From contig JAABTU010000333.1 in NCBI GenBank assembly GCA_011389715.1, positions 1 through 33,526 of the forward strand: a stretch of 33,526 bases of DNA. The letters run 5' to 3'. How positions within the stretch are numbered: position 1 is the first letter of the stretch; the number at the start of each line of letters is the position of its first letter. The notes under the pieces were generated by a model, which saw only the letters and a list, made by a program, of their open reading frames with translations, had not been told where the DNA came from and ran no database searches. This DNA comes from Desulfotignum sp. Lineage in GTDB: Bacteria > Desulfobacterota > Desulfobacteria > Desulfobacterales > Desulfobacteraceae. The position numbers and the translations under genes were made by a program. Positions 18,631-26,016 of this stretch are shown piece after piece.

Positions 18631-21342
18631 ATGACCAGATATATCTATGAGTTCAGCCCGAAAAAAACAGACGGGGATGCATCCTTAAAAAACCTTCTTG
18701 GCGGCAAAGGTGCCAACCTTGCTGAAATGGCACGTATGGGCCTTCCCGTACCTCCGGGATTCACCATTTCCACGGCATGCTGCAACCACTATTTTGAACT
18801 GGGGGGCAAGTTTCCCCCTGGCCTTGAACAGCAGATCATGACAGCCATGGCCAATGTGGAAAGCCGGATGGGGCTGGTATTTGGTGATCCCAAGGCCCCT
18901 TTGCTGGTGTCCTGCCGGTCCGGGGCCAGAAGCTCCATGCCCGGTATGATGGAAACCATTCTCAATGTGGGACTGTGCCCGGAAACCATCCCCGGCCTGG
19001 TGGAAAAAACCGGTAATGAATGGTTTGTGTATGATGCATACCGCCGGTTGATCATGATGTACTCAGATGTGGTCATGGAAAAAGCAGAACAGGTGGTGCC
19101 TGAAGACGGCATGGGCATCCGGCTGAATCTGGAAATGATGATGAACAACCTGAAAAACGACAAAGGATATGAAAATGATACCGACATTTCCACGCAGGAT
19201 ATGAAGGCCCTGTGCGACAGGTTCAAAAAAAAGATATGCCAGTATCTGAAACAAGATTTTCCTGATGATCCCCATGCACAGCTCATGGGGGCAATAGCGG
19301 CGGTTTTTAAAAGCTGGAACGGAAAACGCGCGGTTTCCTACCGGCGCATTGAACATATTCCTGACTCCTGGGGAACAGCCGTAAATGTCCAGAGCATGGT
19401 GTTCGGGAATATGGGAAACACCTCTGCCACAGGCGTGGCATTTACCCGTAATCCTGCCACCGGAAAGAACGTTTTTTACGGGGAATGGCTGGTGAATGCC
19501 CAGGGCGAAGATGTGGTGGCAGGCAGCCGTACCCCCAATCCCCTGAACACCGACACCAAAAACATGCAGAACCAGCATCTTGTATCCCTGGAAGAGGCCA
19601 TGCCGGGACTCTACAGCCAGCTGTATGATATCCGGAACAGGCTGGAAGCCCATTACAAGGATATGCAGGATATTGAATTCACCATCCAGGAAGGCAGGTT
19701 ATACATGCTCCAGTGCCGGGTGGGAAAACGGACCGTCACCGCTGCCTTGAACATGGCAATGGACATGTATGAACAGGGCATGATCGATGAAAAGACCATG
19801 GTCTGCCGTTTGAATCCCAAAACCCTTGATGAGATGCTTCACCCCATTGTGGATCCGGAACAGGAAAAAAGTGCTGTAAAAGTGGCTGAAGGCCTGCCGG
19901 CCGGACCCGGCGGGGCCTGGGGAAAGATTGTGTTTACATCAGAAGATGCGGTGCAGCGGGCAAAAACCGGTGAAAATGTGATTCTGGTCAGAGAGGAAAC
20001 CAATCCGGAAGATATTGAAGGGATGCGCTCTGCTGCTGCCATTCTTACTGCCAGAGGGGGCATGACCAGCCATGCCGCCCTGGTGGCCAGGGGATGGGGA
20101 AAGTGCTGCATTGTGGGTGCCGGTGCCCTGAAAATCAATGCAAAAAACCGACAGATGCAGGCAGGCACCCGGATTTTCAATGAAGGGGATATTTTCACTT
20201 TGAACGGCACCCGCGGGATAGTTTATGAAGGCCGGCTCAAAATGAAAGATGCCCTGGAAAACCCCAAATTCAAAAAATTCATGGCCATTGCCGACCGCCA
20301 CCGGACCATGGCGGTGCGCACCAATGCAGATACCCCTGAAGATGCGGCAACCGCCCTGGAGTTCGGGGCACAGGGTATCGGGCTTTTCCGCACCGAGCAT
20401 ATGTTTTACGGGGCTGATTCAGACCGGCCCCTGTTTCTTTTGCGGAAAATGATTTTAAGCAAAACCACAGAAGAACGCCAGGTTGCTCTGGATGAGCTGT
20501 TTCCCTTTGTAAAAGGGGAAATTGCAAAAACCCTTGCTGTCATGGACAACCTGCCGGTCACCCTGCGTCTGCTGGACCCGCCGCTGCACGAATTTGTACC
20601 CAGCTCGGAAAAGAACCAGATGGAAATAGCCCGGGCACTGGGAATAGATATAGAGGAGGTGATCAAGCGGAGTATGCTTCTCAAGGAATCCAACCCCATG
20701 ATCGGGCACCGGGGGGTACGCCTGGGAATAAGTTTTCCTGAAATCACCAGAATGCAGGTACAGGCCATTTTTGCCGCATCTGCCGACCTGATCCGCCAAG
20801 GCAGACACCCTTTGCCGGAAATCATGGTGCCGGTCACCTGCAATGAAAAGGAGTTGTCCTTTACCAGAAAAATTGTTGACGACTGCCATAAACAGGCCCT
20901 GAAAACCCATAATCTTGCACAGATTCCCTATCTGTTCGGCACCATGATCGAAATTCCCAGGGCTGCCCTGATAGCCGATAAAATGGCCCAAGAAGCCCAA
21001 TTTTTTTCCTTTGGCACCAATGACCTCACCCAGATGACCTTTGGCTTTTCCAGAGATGATATCGGGTCTTTTATGAACGATTATATTGACAATGCCATTC
21101 TGGACGCAGATCCCTTTGAAACCCTGGACCAGGAAGCAGTGGGCAGCCTTATTGAAATTGCTGTGGAAAGGGGAAAAAAAAACCGGCCGGACATCAAACT
21201 GGGCATCTGCGGAGAGCACGGCGGTGATCCTGAATCAGTGGCATTCTGCCACAGGGCAGGCCTCACCTATGTATCGTGCTCTCCTTACCGGGTGCCCATT
21301 GCACGGCTGGCCGCAGCCCAGGCCGCCATCATGGACAAATAG
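18631..21342 (+). CDS. ppdK: Pyruvate, phosphate dikinase
   Basis: A 903-aa cytoplasmic PPDK interconverting pyruvate + ATP + Pi and PEP + AMP + PPi; in anaerobes it can serve gluconeogenesis from acetyl-CoA-derived pyruvate. The order of domains is the usual one. The N-terminal ATP-grasp begins with LLGGKGANLAEMARMGLPVPPGF. The swivelling phosphohistidine domain carries GGMTSHAALVARGWGK (His481 catalytic). The C-terminal PEP/pyruvate barrel has GIGLFRTEHMF and GICGEHGGDP with the catalytic cysteine. Full length for the family. ATG 18631 follows AGAGG. Thr479, two residues before the histidine, is the position phosphorylated by PPDK regulatory proteins; such a protein is encoded at 23975-24826. 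The gene is monocistronic with a terminator. Confidence 0.97.
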   Translation: MTRYIYEFSPKKTDGDASLKNLLGGKGANLAEMARMGLPVPPGFTISTACCNHYFELGGKFPPGLEQQIMTAMANVESRMGLVFGDPKAPLLVSCRSGARSSMPGMMETILNVGLCPETIPGLVEKTGNEWFVYDAYRRLIMMYSDVVMEKAEQVVPEDGMGIRLNLEMMMNNLKNDKGYENDTDISTQDMKALCDRFKKKICQYLKQDFPDDPHAQLMGAIAAVFKSWNGKRAVSYRRIEHIPDSWGTAVNVQSMVFGNMGNTSATGVAFTRNPATGKNVFYGEWLVNAQGEDVVAGSRTPNPLNTDTKNMQNQHLVSLEEAMPGLYSQLYDIRNRLEAHYKDMQDIEFTIQEGRLYMLQCRVGKRTVTAALNMAMDMYEQGMIDEKTMVCRLNPKTLDEMLHPIVDPEQEKSAVKVAEGLPAGPGGAWGKIVFTSEDAVQRAKTGENVILVREETNPEDIEGMRSAAAILTARGGMTSHAALVARGWGKCCIVGAGALKINAKNRQMQAGTRIFNEGDIFTLNGTRGIVYEGRLKMKDALENPKFKKFMAIADRHRTMAVRTNADTPEDAATALEFGAQGIGLFRTEHMFYGADSDRPLFLLRKMILSKTTEERQVALDELFPFVKGEIAKTLAVMDNLPVTLRLLDPPLHEFVPSSEKNQMEIARALGIDIEEVIKRSMLLKESNPMIGHRGVRLGISFPEITRMQVQAIFAASADLIRQGRHPLPEIMVPVTCNEKELSFTRKIVDDCHKQALKTHNLAQIPYLFGTMIEIPRAALIADKMAQEAQFFSFGTNDLTQMTFGFSRDDIGSFMNDYIDNAILDADPFETLDQEAVGSLIEIAVERGKKNRPDIKLGICGEHGGDPESVAFCHRAGLTYVSCSPYRVPIARLAAAQAAIMDK

Positions 21343-21350
21343 CGATGCAG

Positions 21351-21390
21351 GCCCTCTGCCGCCATGTTCCAGGCAGGGGGCTTTAGCTTT
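21351..21390 (+). terminator. Probable Rho-independent terminator of ppdK
   Basis: A 10-bp stem with one G-U pair (GCCCTCTGCC, 11-nt loop, GGCAGGGGGC) starts 9 bases after the ppdK stop and is followed by TTTAGCTTTAATT. The T run is interrupted, so strength is uncertain. Confidence 0.6.
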
Positions 21391-21826
21391 AATTGATATC
21401 CACCCGGTACCGTGACCAGCCGCAGCGTTCCTTGTAGGGATAGCGCATCAGTTCTGTGGCAAGAATGGAAAAATCTTTGGACCGGATGGTAAAATACACC
21501 ACTTTTTCCGTGCCCATGATGGTTTTGACTCCCACTGCGCCGTAAAGGGTTTTGTAGGTATCTTCCACAAAACACTGCACAGCCCCTGTGATGATCACCA
21601 GATCAGATTCAGTGCGCACCTCATACACATCAATCATGGTGATATCAACGGATTTGCCCTTGAAATAGGAGGTGGGTCCGATACGCGTAAGTTCACAGGT
21701 GACAAAATTTTTAAATCCCATTTCATACCGGCGAAATTGCGCTTCATCCCCCCTGGCCAAACCGGCTGATGCCAGAAAAACAGACAAAAAAACAAACAGA
21801 TACGTCGATATGGGCCATCGCATCAT
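21389..21826 (-). CDS. Secreted/periplasmic hypothetical protein
   Basis: A 145-aa protein with a clear signal peptide (two Met, Arg, then a hydrophobic core YLFVFLSVFLASAG, cleavage likely near LARG). The mature part is ~120 residues, beta-rich in appearance (SVDITMIDVYEVR, LVIITGAVQCFVED, KVVYFTIRS), with three cysteines. I do not recognise a family. Its ATG overlaps the stop of the upstream exported pseudo-receiver gene (ATGA), so the two are translationally coupled and likely act together in the envelope. The 3' end meets the ppdK terminator head-on. Confidence 0.75.
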   Translation of the reverse strand: MMRWPISTYLFVFLSVFLASAGLARGDEAQFRRYEMGFKNFVTCELTRIGPTSYFKGKSVDITMIDVYEVRTESDLVIITGAVQCFVEDTYKTLYGAVGVKTIMGTEKVVYFTIRSKDFSILATELMRYPYKERCGWSRYRVDIN

Positions 21827-22656
21827 AACGCGGCCTGTGGGTTGTCCATGGAAGGCCCCTGTTCAGTGGACACATTTTTTATCATGCCCTGGATATTTTT
21901 TTGCAGGTCTTTGAGGACCATGGGGGTAAGGACCACTGAGCCGGCACCGGAAAAAAGGTTCTGATAGTGCCGGCGGGTTTTGAGATCACGGTACCCTGTT
22001 TCCACCAGGATGGGAACCTGGTAATCGATTTTCAGCACCTGCGCCACAAAGGTTTCTGTATCAATGCCGGGCGCTTTGTGATTGGCAATGATCATCTTGA
22101 ATTTTTCAGGCTGGCTCCGGAACATCTCCAGGGCCTGGATTCCGTTCCTGGAGATCACCGGGGTAAATCCCATTGCACTGATGACATCTGCAATCAGGTT
22201 GCTGCGAATCGGGTTGGTATCAATCACCAGAATATGCCGGGTGCCCATGATGGTCACGGTTTGTTCTGCTGGTGCACCTGCGGGAAAAAGGGCGGCCCAG
22301 TTCTCATTGCCCACAGGATGCAGCTGGGTAACATCCATTTCATAGGCATGGGAAGCCACAAACTGATCATCTTCAGTATCTGCCAGCCGGGCGATGAACC
22401 GGTTGTTTTCTGCAATGTACTGGCGCAGCCATGTACGGTAGATCAGATCTTCTCCTTTGAGAATCAGCAGTTTGGGACCTGCATGGGTATTCACCTGGAT
22501 GGAATGATAGATCTGCGGGGTGTTGGAATAGGGAATCCGGGTTTCCTTGTAGTTTTCCGCTATAAATTCAACCATGAAATCCCTGGCAGAACAGGGGGTG
22601 ACTACCAGCACAATGATAAGTACCGGGATAAGCAAAATGCCTGTTATCTGTTTCAT
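21823..22656 (-). CDS. Exported protein with degenerate CheY-like receiver domain
   Basis: A 277-aa protein. Residues 1-24 look like a signal peptide (MKQ then a long hydrophobic core, cleavage near CSA-RD). Residues ~25-135 are unrecognised. Residues ~140-257 have the receiver pattern HILVIDTNPIRSNLIADVIS, AMGFTPVISRNGIQALEMF, MIIANHKAPGIDT, VPILVETGY, GAGSVVLTP. The acidic pair is reduced to Asp146, the phosphoacceptor position is Asn192, and the conserved lysine is Thr244, so it cannot be phosphorylated in the normal way. A receiver fold outside the cytoplasm is unexpected; the N-terminal segment could instead be an uncleaved anchor with the domain inside. ATG 22656 follows AAAGGA. It lies between a membrane protein gene and a coupled secreted-protein gene. 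Confidence 0.8.
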   Translation of the reverse strand: MKQITGILLIPVLIIVLVVTPCSARDFMVEFIAENYKETRIPYSNTPQIYHSIQVNTHAGPKLLILKGEDLIYRTWLRQYIAENNRFIARLADTEDDQFVASHAYEMDVTQLHPVGNENWAALFPAGAPAEQTVTIMGTRHILVIDTNPIRSNLIADVISAMGFTPVISRNGIQALEMFRSQPEKFKMIIANHKAPGIDTETFVAQVLKIDYQVPILVETGYRDLKTRRHYQNLFSGAGSVVLTPMVLKDLQKNIQGMIKNVSTEQGPSMDNPQAAL

Positions 22657-22693
22657 GATCCGATCCTTTTTTCAGTTCCAGCACAAATATACC

Positions 22694-23092
22694 TTATATC
22701 GGCCAGAGTCCTGACAATCTTGAACCCCATATCATGAGCCAGTATATGAAAAACAGGGTCAGGTAAAGGCCGCCCAGAACTATCATCTGTTTTTTCAGGT
22801 CATTTTTGCGCCGGGCCCGAAACCGTGCCAGAATCACACCAAAAATACTGATGGCAAGTCCCAGAAAAATAATATATAACAGGGACTGCAAAAAACGCAA
22901 CTCCCAGACTGTTCTGAGATCAAGCTGGTAAAACCGGTCAAAAAAGGTTTCAAACTCCGGCTGGGCCAGGTGAAATACCAGCATAAAAACAAAAAGAACG
23001 GTCCAGGCAAACAGATGCAGGGCAGTGAACACCCTGGCCCAGACATCTTTTGATTTGCGCCGTTCAAAGGGTTTTGTGCTGTAATTGTTCAG
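22694..23092 (-). CDS. Three-helix membrane protein, probable CTG start
   Basis: A protein with three hydrophobic segments, ending LMIWGSRLSGLWPI. No family is recognised. No ATG is available. A GTG at 23032 would give 112 aa but cuts into the frame. The same frame continues upstream as NNYSTKPFERRKSKDVWARV to a CTG at 23092, which has a perfect AAGGAG (23098-23103) five bases ahead. The extended form is 132 aa with a basic cytoplasmic leader. It is first in a cluster with the exported pseudo-receiver gene (37 bp downstream) and is divergent from cheR. Confidence 0.72.
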   Translation of the reverse strand: MNNYSTKPFERRKSKDVWARVFTALHLFAWTVLFVFMLVFHLAQPEFETFFDRFYQLDLRTVWELRFLQSLLYIIFLGLAISIFGVILARFRARRKNDLKKQMIVLGGLYLTLFFIYWLMIWGSRLSGLWPI

Positions 23093-23118
23093 GTTTTCTC
23101 CTTGGTTTTTTTATTGGG

Positions 23119-23133
23119 TATGTTGACAACATA
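23119..23133. promoter_or_regulatory. Perfect 15-bp palindrome between divergent genes, candidate operator
   Basis: TATGTTGACAACATA is a perfect 7+1+7 palindrome. It lies 16 bp upstream of the cheR ATG and 16 bp beyond the ribosome site of the divergent membrane protein gene, a position suited to a repressor or activator serving both. The binding protein is unknown. Confidence 0.5.
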
Positions 23134-23148
23134 TATTATGGTTTTGCC

Positions 23149-23946
23149 ATGAATGAAATAGTTCTTTCCAAAAACCAGTTTCTTGAATTAAAGCATCTGG
23201 TATACCAGACGTCTGGGATCAATCTGCATGAGGGCAAAAAAGAGCTGCTCAAATCCAAACTTGCCAAGCGGATGCGTCTGACCAGAAAAAATTTTGACCA
23301 ATACCTTGCCTATCTGGCTTCCAATGAACAGGAAGTGGTGGAATTTATTGACACTGTCACCACCAACCACTCCTATTTTTTCAGGGAAAACAAAAGCATT
23401 GCTTACATGGTGCAGCATTTTAAAGGCAATGCCCCCCAAAAAAATCAGGTCTTCAAAATATGGTGTGCTGCCTGTTCCACCGGAGATGAACCCTATTCCA
23501 TTGCCATTCAGCTTCTGGAAGCAGGCCTGAATTTTTCCATACTGGCCACTGACATATCCCATTCTGTTCTGGCCACGGCTGTCCGGGGCATTTACCGCGT
23601 TGACAAGACCAGAAATATCCCCAATCCCTTGCTGCGCCGGTATTTTCAACAGGGAACCGGCAAATACCAGAACCATGTAAAAATCAAAAAACAGGTGCAG
23701 GGATATATCAGTTTCCAGCGATTCAACCTGATAACGGACACACCGCAAGACCAGGGGTTTGATGCGGTTGTCTGCCGGAATGTCATGATATATTTTGATC
23801 TGCCCACCAGCGAAAAGGTTGTAAACAAACTCTATGGGGCGGTTGTGCCCAAGGGTTTTTTTGCCATTGGCAATGCAGAAAGTCTCATGAACCTGAAACA
23901 CAAATTTTCATCCATACCAAAGGTACCCTCTTTGTATGTGAAATAA
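23149..23946 (+). CDS. cheR: CheR-type chemotaxis protein methyltransferase
   Basis: A 265-aa cytoplasmic SAM-dependent methyltransferase that methylates glutamates of chemoreceptors. The N-terminal CheR helical domain covers ~1-75 (LKHLVYQTSGINLHEGKKELL). The catalytic domain has TTNHSYFFRE, the SAM motif WCAACSTGDEPYSIAI, ILATDIS, and DAVVCRNVMIYFD, with GFFAIGNAESL at the end. ATG 23149 gives the family-like N-terminus; the frame open further upstream runs across the palindrome and the divergent promoter region. No ribosome site is obvious. No other chemotaxis gene is in the window, so this may serve a chemosensory array encoded elsewhere. Confidence 0.94.
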   Translation: MNEIVLSKNQFLELKHLVYQTSGINLHEGKKELLKSKLAKRMRLTRKNFDQYLAYLASNEQEVVEFIDTVTTNHSYFFRENKSIAYMVQHFKGNAPQKNQVFKIWCAACSTGDEPYSIAIQLLEAGLNFSILATDISHSVLATAVRGIYRVDKTRNIPNPLLRRYFQQGTGKYQNHVKIKKQVQGYISFQRFNLITDTPQDQGFDAVVCRNVMIYFDLPTSEKVVNKLYGAVVPKGFFAIGNAESLMNLKHKFSSIPKVPSLYVK

Positions 23947-23974
23947 TGCCCCCTTTTTTTAGCAGTATGCGGTA

Positions 23975-24826
23975 TCAATGTGCCAGGTGAGCGTCGGTTT
24001 TAAAGCGGCGGGTGACCATCTCATTGATCTCTTCTGCACTGGTTTCAATGGGCTTGTTGCTCACATTGATGATGGAATACCCTTTGGCAATATAATGGCG
24101 GTGGGCCATGAGAATTTCTTCCTCAATATCTTTTTTCCTCGAATAGGCTTTCATGTCCGATGCCCCGAGGCTTTCCTGGCGCATTTTTCGATGGGCCACA
24201 AGCTGCTTGGCATTGATGTTCAAGGCAAAAATCCGCCGCCGGTCGACAGCATCCAGTACGGCCGGCATGGGAACCCCTGGAACAAAAGGAATATTGGCCA
24301 CTTTCCATCCCAGCACCGCCATGTACATGGACAAAGGGGTCTTGCCGGCCCGGGACAGCCCCAGCAGGATAATCTCCGCCTCAGTGAGGGTTTCGGGGTT
24401 CAGGCCATCATCATGGGCCAGGGCAAAGTCAATGGCAGAAACCTGCTTGAGATTCACCTGGTGGCGTTCCCTGTAAAGGCCGGGCTTTTCCAAGGGATCC
24501 TGGTTCAAAAATGCCTGGATTTTTGAAAGCACCGGACCCATAAGATCAATGGTGACTATTTTATGTTCCATGCCCTTGCGGGTGAGGTATTTGCGCAGGT
24601 TTGAGTTGACAATGGTATGGACGATCAGACTTTCAAGATCCTTGACTTTGTCGATAAGTTCATCCACCTGGACCTCGGACCGGATCTGTGGTACCTTGAC
24701 AACCGTAATTTTGTTATCGGGAAACTGTATCAGTGTTGATTCCACCAGGTGAAAGGCATTGATGCCCTCTCCGCAGGATGCAATGTAGATCATTTGAAAG
24801 GCTGAAGGATCATGAGTATCTGTCAT
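23975..24826 (-). CDS. ppsR: Pyruvate phosphate dikinase/PEP synthase regulatory protein (DUF299)
   Basis: A 283-aa cytoplasmic bifunctional regulator of the DUF299/PSRP family, an ADP-dependent Thr kinase and Pi-dependent phosphorylase that switches PPDK or PEP synthase off and on. The family P-loop is present as ILLGLSRAGKTPLSMYMA (GLSRAGKT at 156-163), with the following IPFVPGVPMPAVL and the C-terminal SRKKDIEEEI and YSIINVSNKPIE motifs. ATG 24826 has AAAGGA eight bases ahead. The ppdK gene at 18631-21342 carries the target Thr-Ser-His, so PPDK is the likely substrate. The gene stands alone between cheR and a divergent gene. Confidence 0.93.
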   Translation of the reverse strand: MTDTHDPSAFQMIYIASCGEGINAFHLVESTLIQFPDNKITVVKVPQIRSEVQVDELIDKVKDLESLIVHTIVNSNLRKYLTRKGMEHKIVTIDLMGPVLSKIQAFLNQDPLEKPGLYRERHQVNLKQVSAIDFALAHDDGLNPETLTEAEIILLGLSRAGKTPLSMYMAVLGWKVANIPFVPGVPMPAVLDAVDRRRIFALNINAKQLVAHRKMRQESLGASDMKAYSRKKDIEEEILMAHRHYIAKGYSIINVSNKPIETSAEEINEMVTRRFKTDAHLAH

Positions 24827-24854
24827 GAATTAATTCCTTTATTGCGGGCATTTT

Positions 24855-24882
24855 TTGTTTTATAATGTTACTTTTATATACT
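24855..24882 (+). promoter_or_regulatory. Candidate promoter of the 143-aa protein gene
   Basis: TTGTTT (24855-24860) and TATACT (24877-24882, 5/6) at 16-bp spacing lie 26 bp before the ATG; a second TATAAT is at 24861-24866. The -35 match is weak. Confidence 0.3.
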
Positions 24883-24908
24883 AACCGGAAAATTTGGGGA
24901 AGGCAACC

Positions 24909-25340
24909 ATGGCACACCAGGATAAGGGACATTATGCAGGCAAACATCCGGATCAGAAGACTGATCCGGTGATTGTCAAAAAACTCAGTGAAATCACGGA
25001 AAAAAATCAGTTAAGCTGTGCCTCTGCCCATAAAGCGGCAAAAAATCTGGGGGTTTCCCCCAAAGAAATCGGGATTCAGGCAGACCTGATGGAGCTGCGC
25101 ATTGTAAAGTGCCAGCTGGGGCTGTTCGGGTATGAACCGGAACAAAAACGGATTGACCCGGGCATCGACGTTTCAGATGAATTGTGGGCAGCAATTGAGA
25201 ACAAGAGCGTTGACGGCCGGCTTTCCTGCCGGGAATGCTGGGATATTGCCGGAGAATGGAAAATCAGCCGACTGGATATGGGATCTGCCTGTGAAAAAAT
25301 CAATATCCGCGTCAAACCCTGCCAGCTGGGGGCATTTTAA
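24909..25340 (+). CDS. Conserved-looking protein with internally duplicated HTH-like CQLG module
   Basis: A 143-aa cytoplasmic protein I cannot name. It is built from two copies of a ~40-residue module that align without gaps. Residues 35-73 run from LSCASAHKAAKNLGVS to KCQLGLF, and residues 105-143 run from LSCRECWDIAGEWKIS to PCQLGAF, with the two cysteines exactly 31 residues apart in each. The pattern of an alanine-rich helix, a V/IS turn, a second helix and then I(V/R)xxCQLG suggests a helix-turn-helix-like fold, and the paired cysteines may bind a metal. ATG 24909 follows GGAAGG; a TTG at 24894 in the same frame is less likely. It is co-directional with the DUF503 gene 9 bp downstream. 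Confidence 0.8.
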   Translation: MAHQDKGHYAGKHPDQKTDPVIVKKLSEITEKNQLSCASAHKAAKNLGVSPKEIGIQADLMELRIVKCQLGLFGYEPEQKRIDPGIDVSDELWAAIENKSVDGRLSCRECWDIAGEWKISRLDMGSACEKINIRVKPCQLGAF

Positions 25341-25349
25341 GGAACGGGC

Positions 25350-25637
25350 ATGGTGGTGGGATGTGGGCGGATCAGGTTACGGCTGTATGATATCCATTCG
25401 CTAAAAGCCAAGCGCAAAATTGTAAAAAGCATTGTTGCAAAAATTCAGAACCGGTTCAAGGCGGCGGCGGCCGAAACAGGTTTGAATGACAGCCATGAAT
25501 GGGCCGGAATCGGGTTTTGTGTTGTGGGCAATGACAGTGCCCGGGTGAATTCACAGGTGGATAAAATATTTAATTTTGTGGATGATACGGGACTGGCCAT
25601 GGTTGCAGATACAAACATGGAAATCATTCATCTGTAG
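25350..25637 (+). CDS. DUF503 family protein
   Basis: A 95-aa protein of the DUF503/YlxP family, small ferredoxin-like-fold proteins of unknown function that are often near rbfA or infB in other bacteria but not here. The hallmark RLRLYDIHSLKAKRKIVKSI is followed by NRFKAAAAETG and SHEWAGIGFCVVGND, close to the family pattern. ATG 25350 follows AAGGA. It probably shares a transcript with the upstream duplicated-module gene. The 3' end overlaps the convergent release-factor-like gene by 14 bp. Confidence 0.88.
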   Translation: MVVGCGRIRLRLYDIHSLKAKRKIVKSIVAKIQNRFKAAAAETGLNDSHEWAGIGFCVVGNDSARVNSQVDKIFNFVDDTGLAMVADTNMEIIHL

Positions 25638-25995
25638 TATTACGGGCTGGTGCCAGTTTTTTGCGGGTTTTCTGTCTGCGCCGCAGTTTCTGCTTCCGGA
25701 TTTTTTTTATCTGTTCCAGCCGGGCCGTATCTGTGCCTGATTGCAGGGCTTCAATTTTTTCAGCCAAAGCCCGTAACGCCAGAAAACGGTTCAGGTGCAG
25801 GGACCGGTGCTTGTCCATTTTTACGGACAGACCGGTTTTTTTGTGGCGGACAAACACGGCGGAAGAAGATTTGTTCACCTTCTGCCCTCCCCTGCCCGAA
25901 GCTTTGATGAATTTTTCTTCCAGATCCTTTTTTTGAATACCCAGATCAGCCAGCTTCTGTTCCAGGGCAGCCAGTTTTTTTTCATTGGGGCCCAT
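25624..25995 (-). CDS. Release-factor-like protein with GGQ motif
   Basis: A 123-aa protein consisting of the class I release factor peptidyl-hydrolase domain only. It carries ASGRGGQKVNKSSSAV (GGQ catalytic motif) and ends in a very basic tail (KKIRKQKLRRRQKTRKK), as in ribosome-rescue proteins of the ArfB/C12orf65 group. It lacks the codon-reading domains, so a role in stalled-ribosome rescue is the likely function. ATG 25995 has AAAGGA nine bases ahead; an in-frame start at 26013 is less well placed. It lies 21 bp downstream of the cyclase gene and may be co-transcribed. Confidence 0.88.
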   Translation of the reverse strand: MGPNEKKLAALEQKLADLGIQKKDLEEKFIKASGRGGQKVNKSSSAVFVRHKKTGLSVKMDKHRSLHLNRFLALRALAEKIEALQSGTDTARLEQIKKIRKQKLRRRQKTRKKLAPARNTTDE

Positions 25996-26016
25996 GGTAT
26001 TATCCTTTATCACCGT

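Noticed and set aside
21967-22737. 256-aa + strand open frame opposite the pseudo-receiver gene
   Set aside because: Composition is that of an antisense shadow (rich in H, G, Q, P) with no domain pattern; the minus-strand gene has a signal peptide, a ribosome site and operon fit.
23123-23139. TTGACA followed by TATATTAT as a cheR promoter
   Set aside because: The spacing is far too short for a sigma70 promoter; the TTGACA is part of the palindrome.
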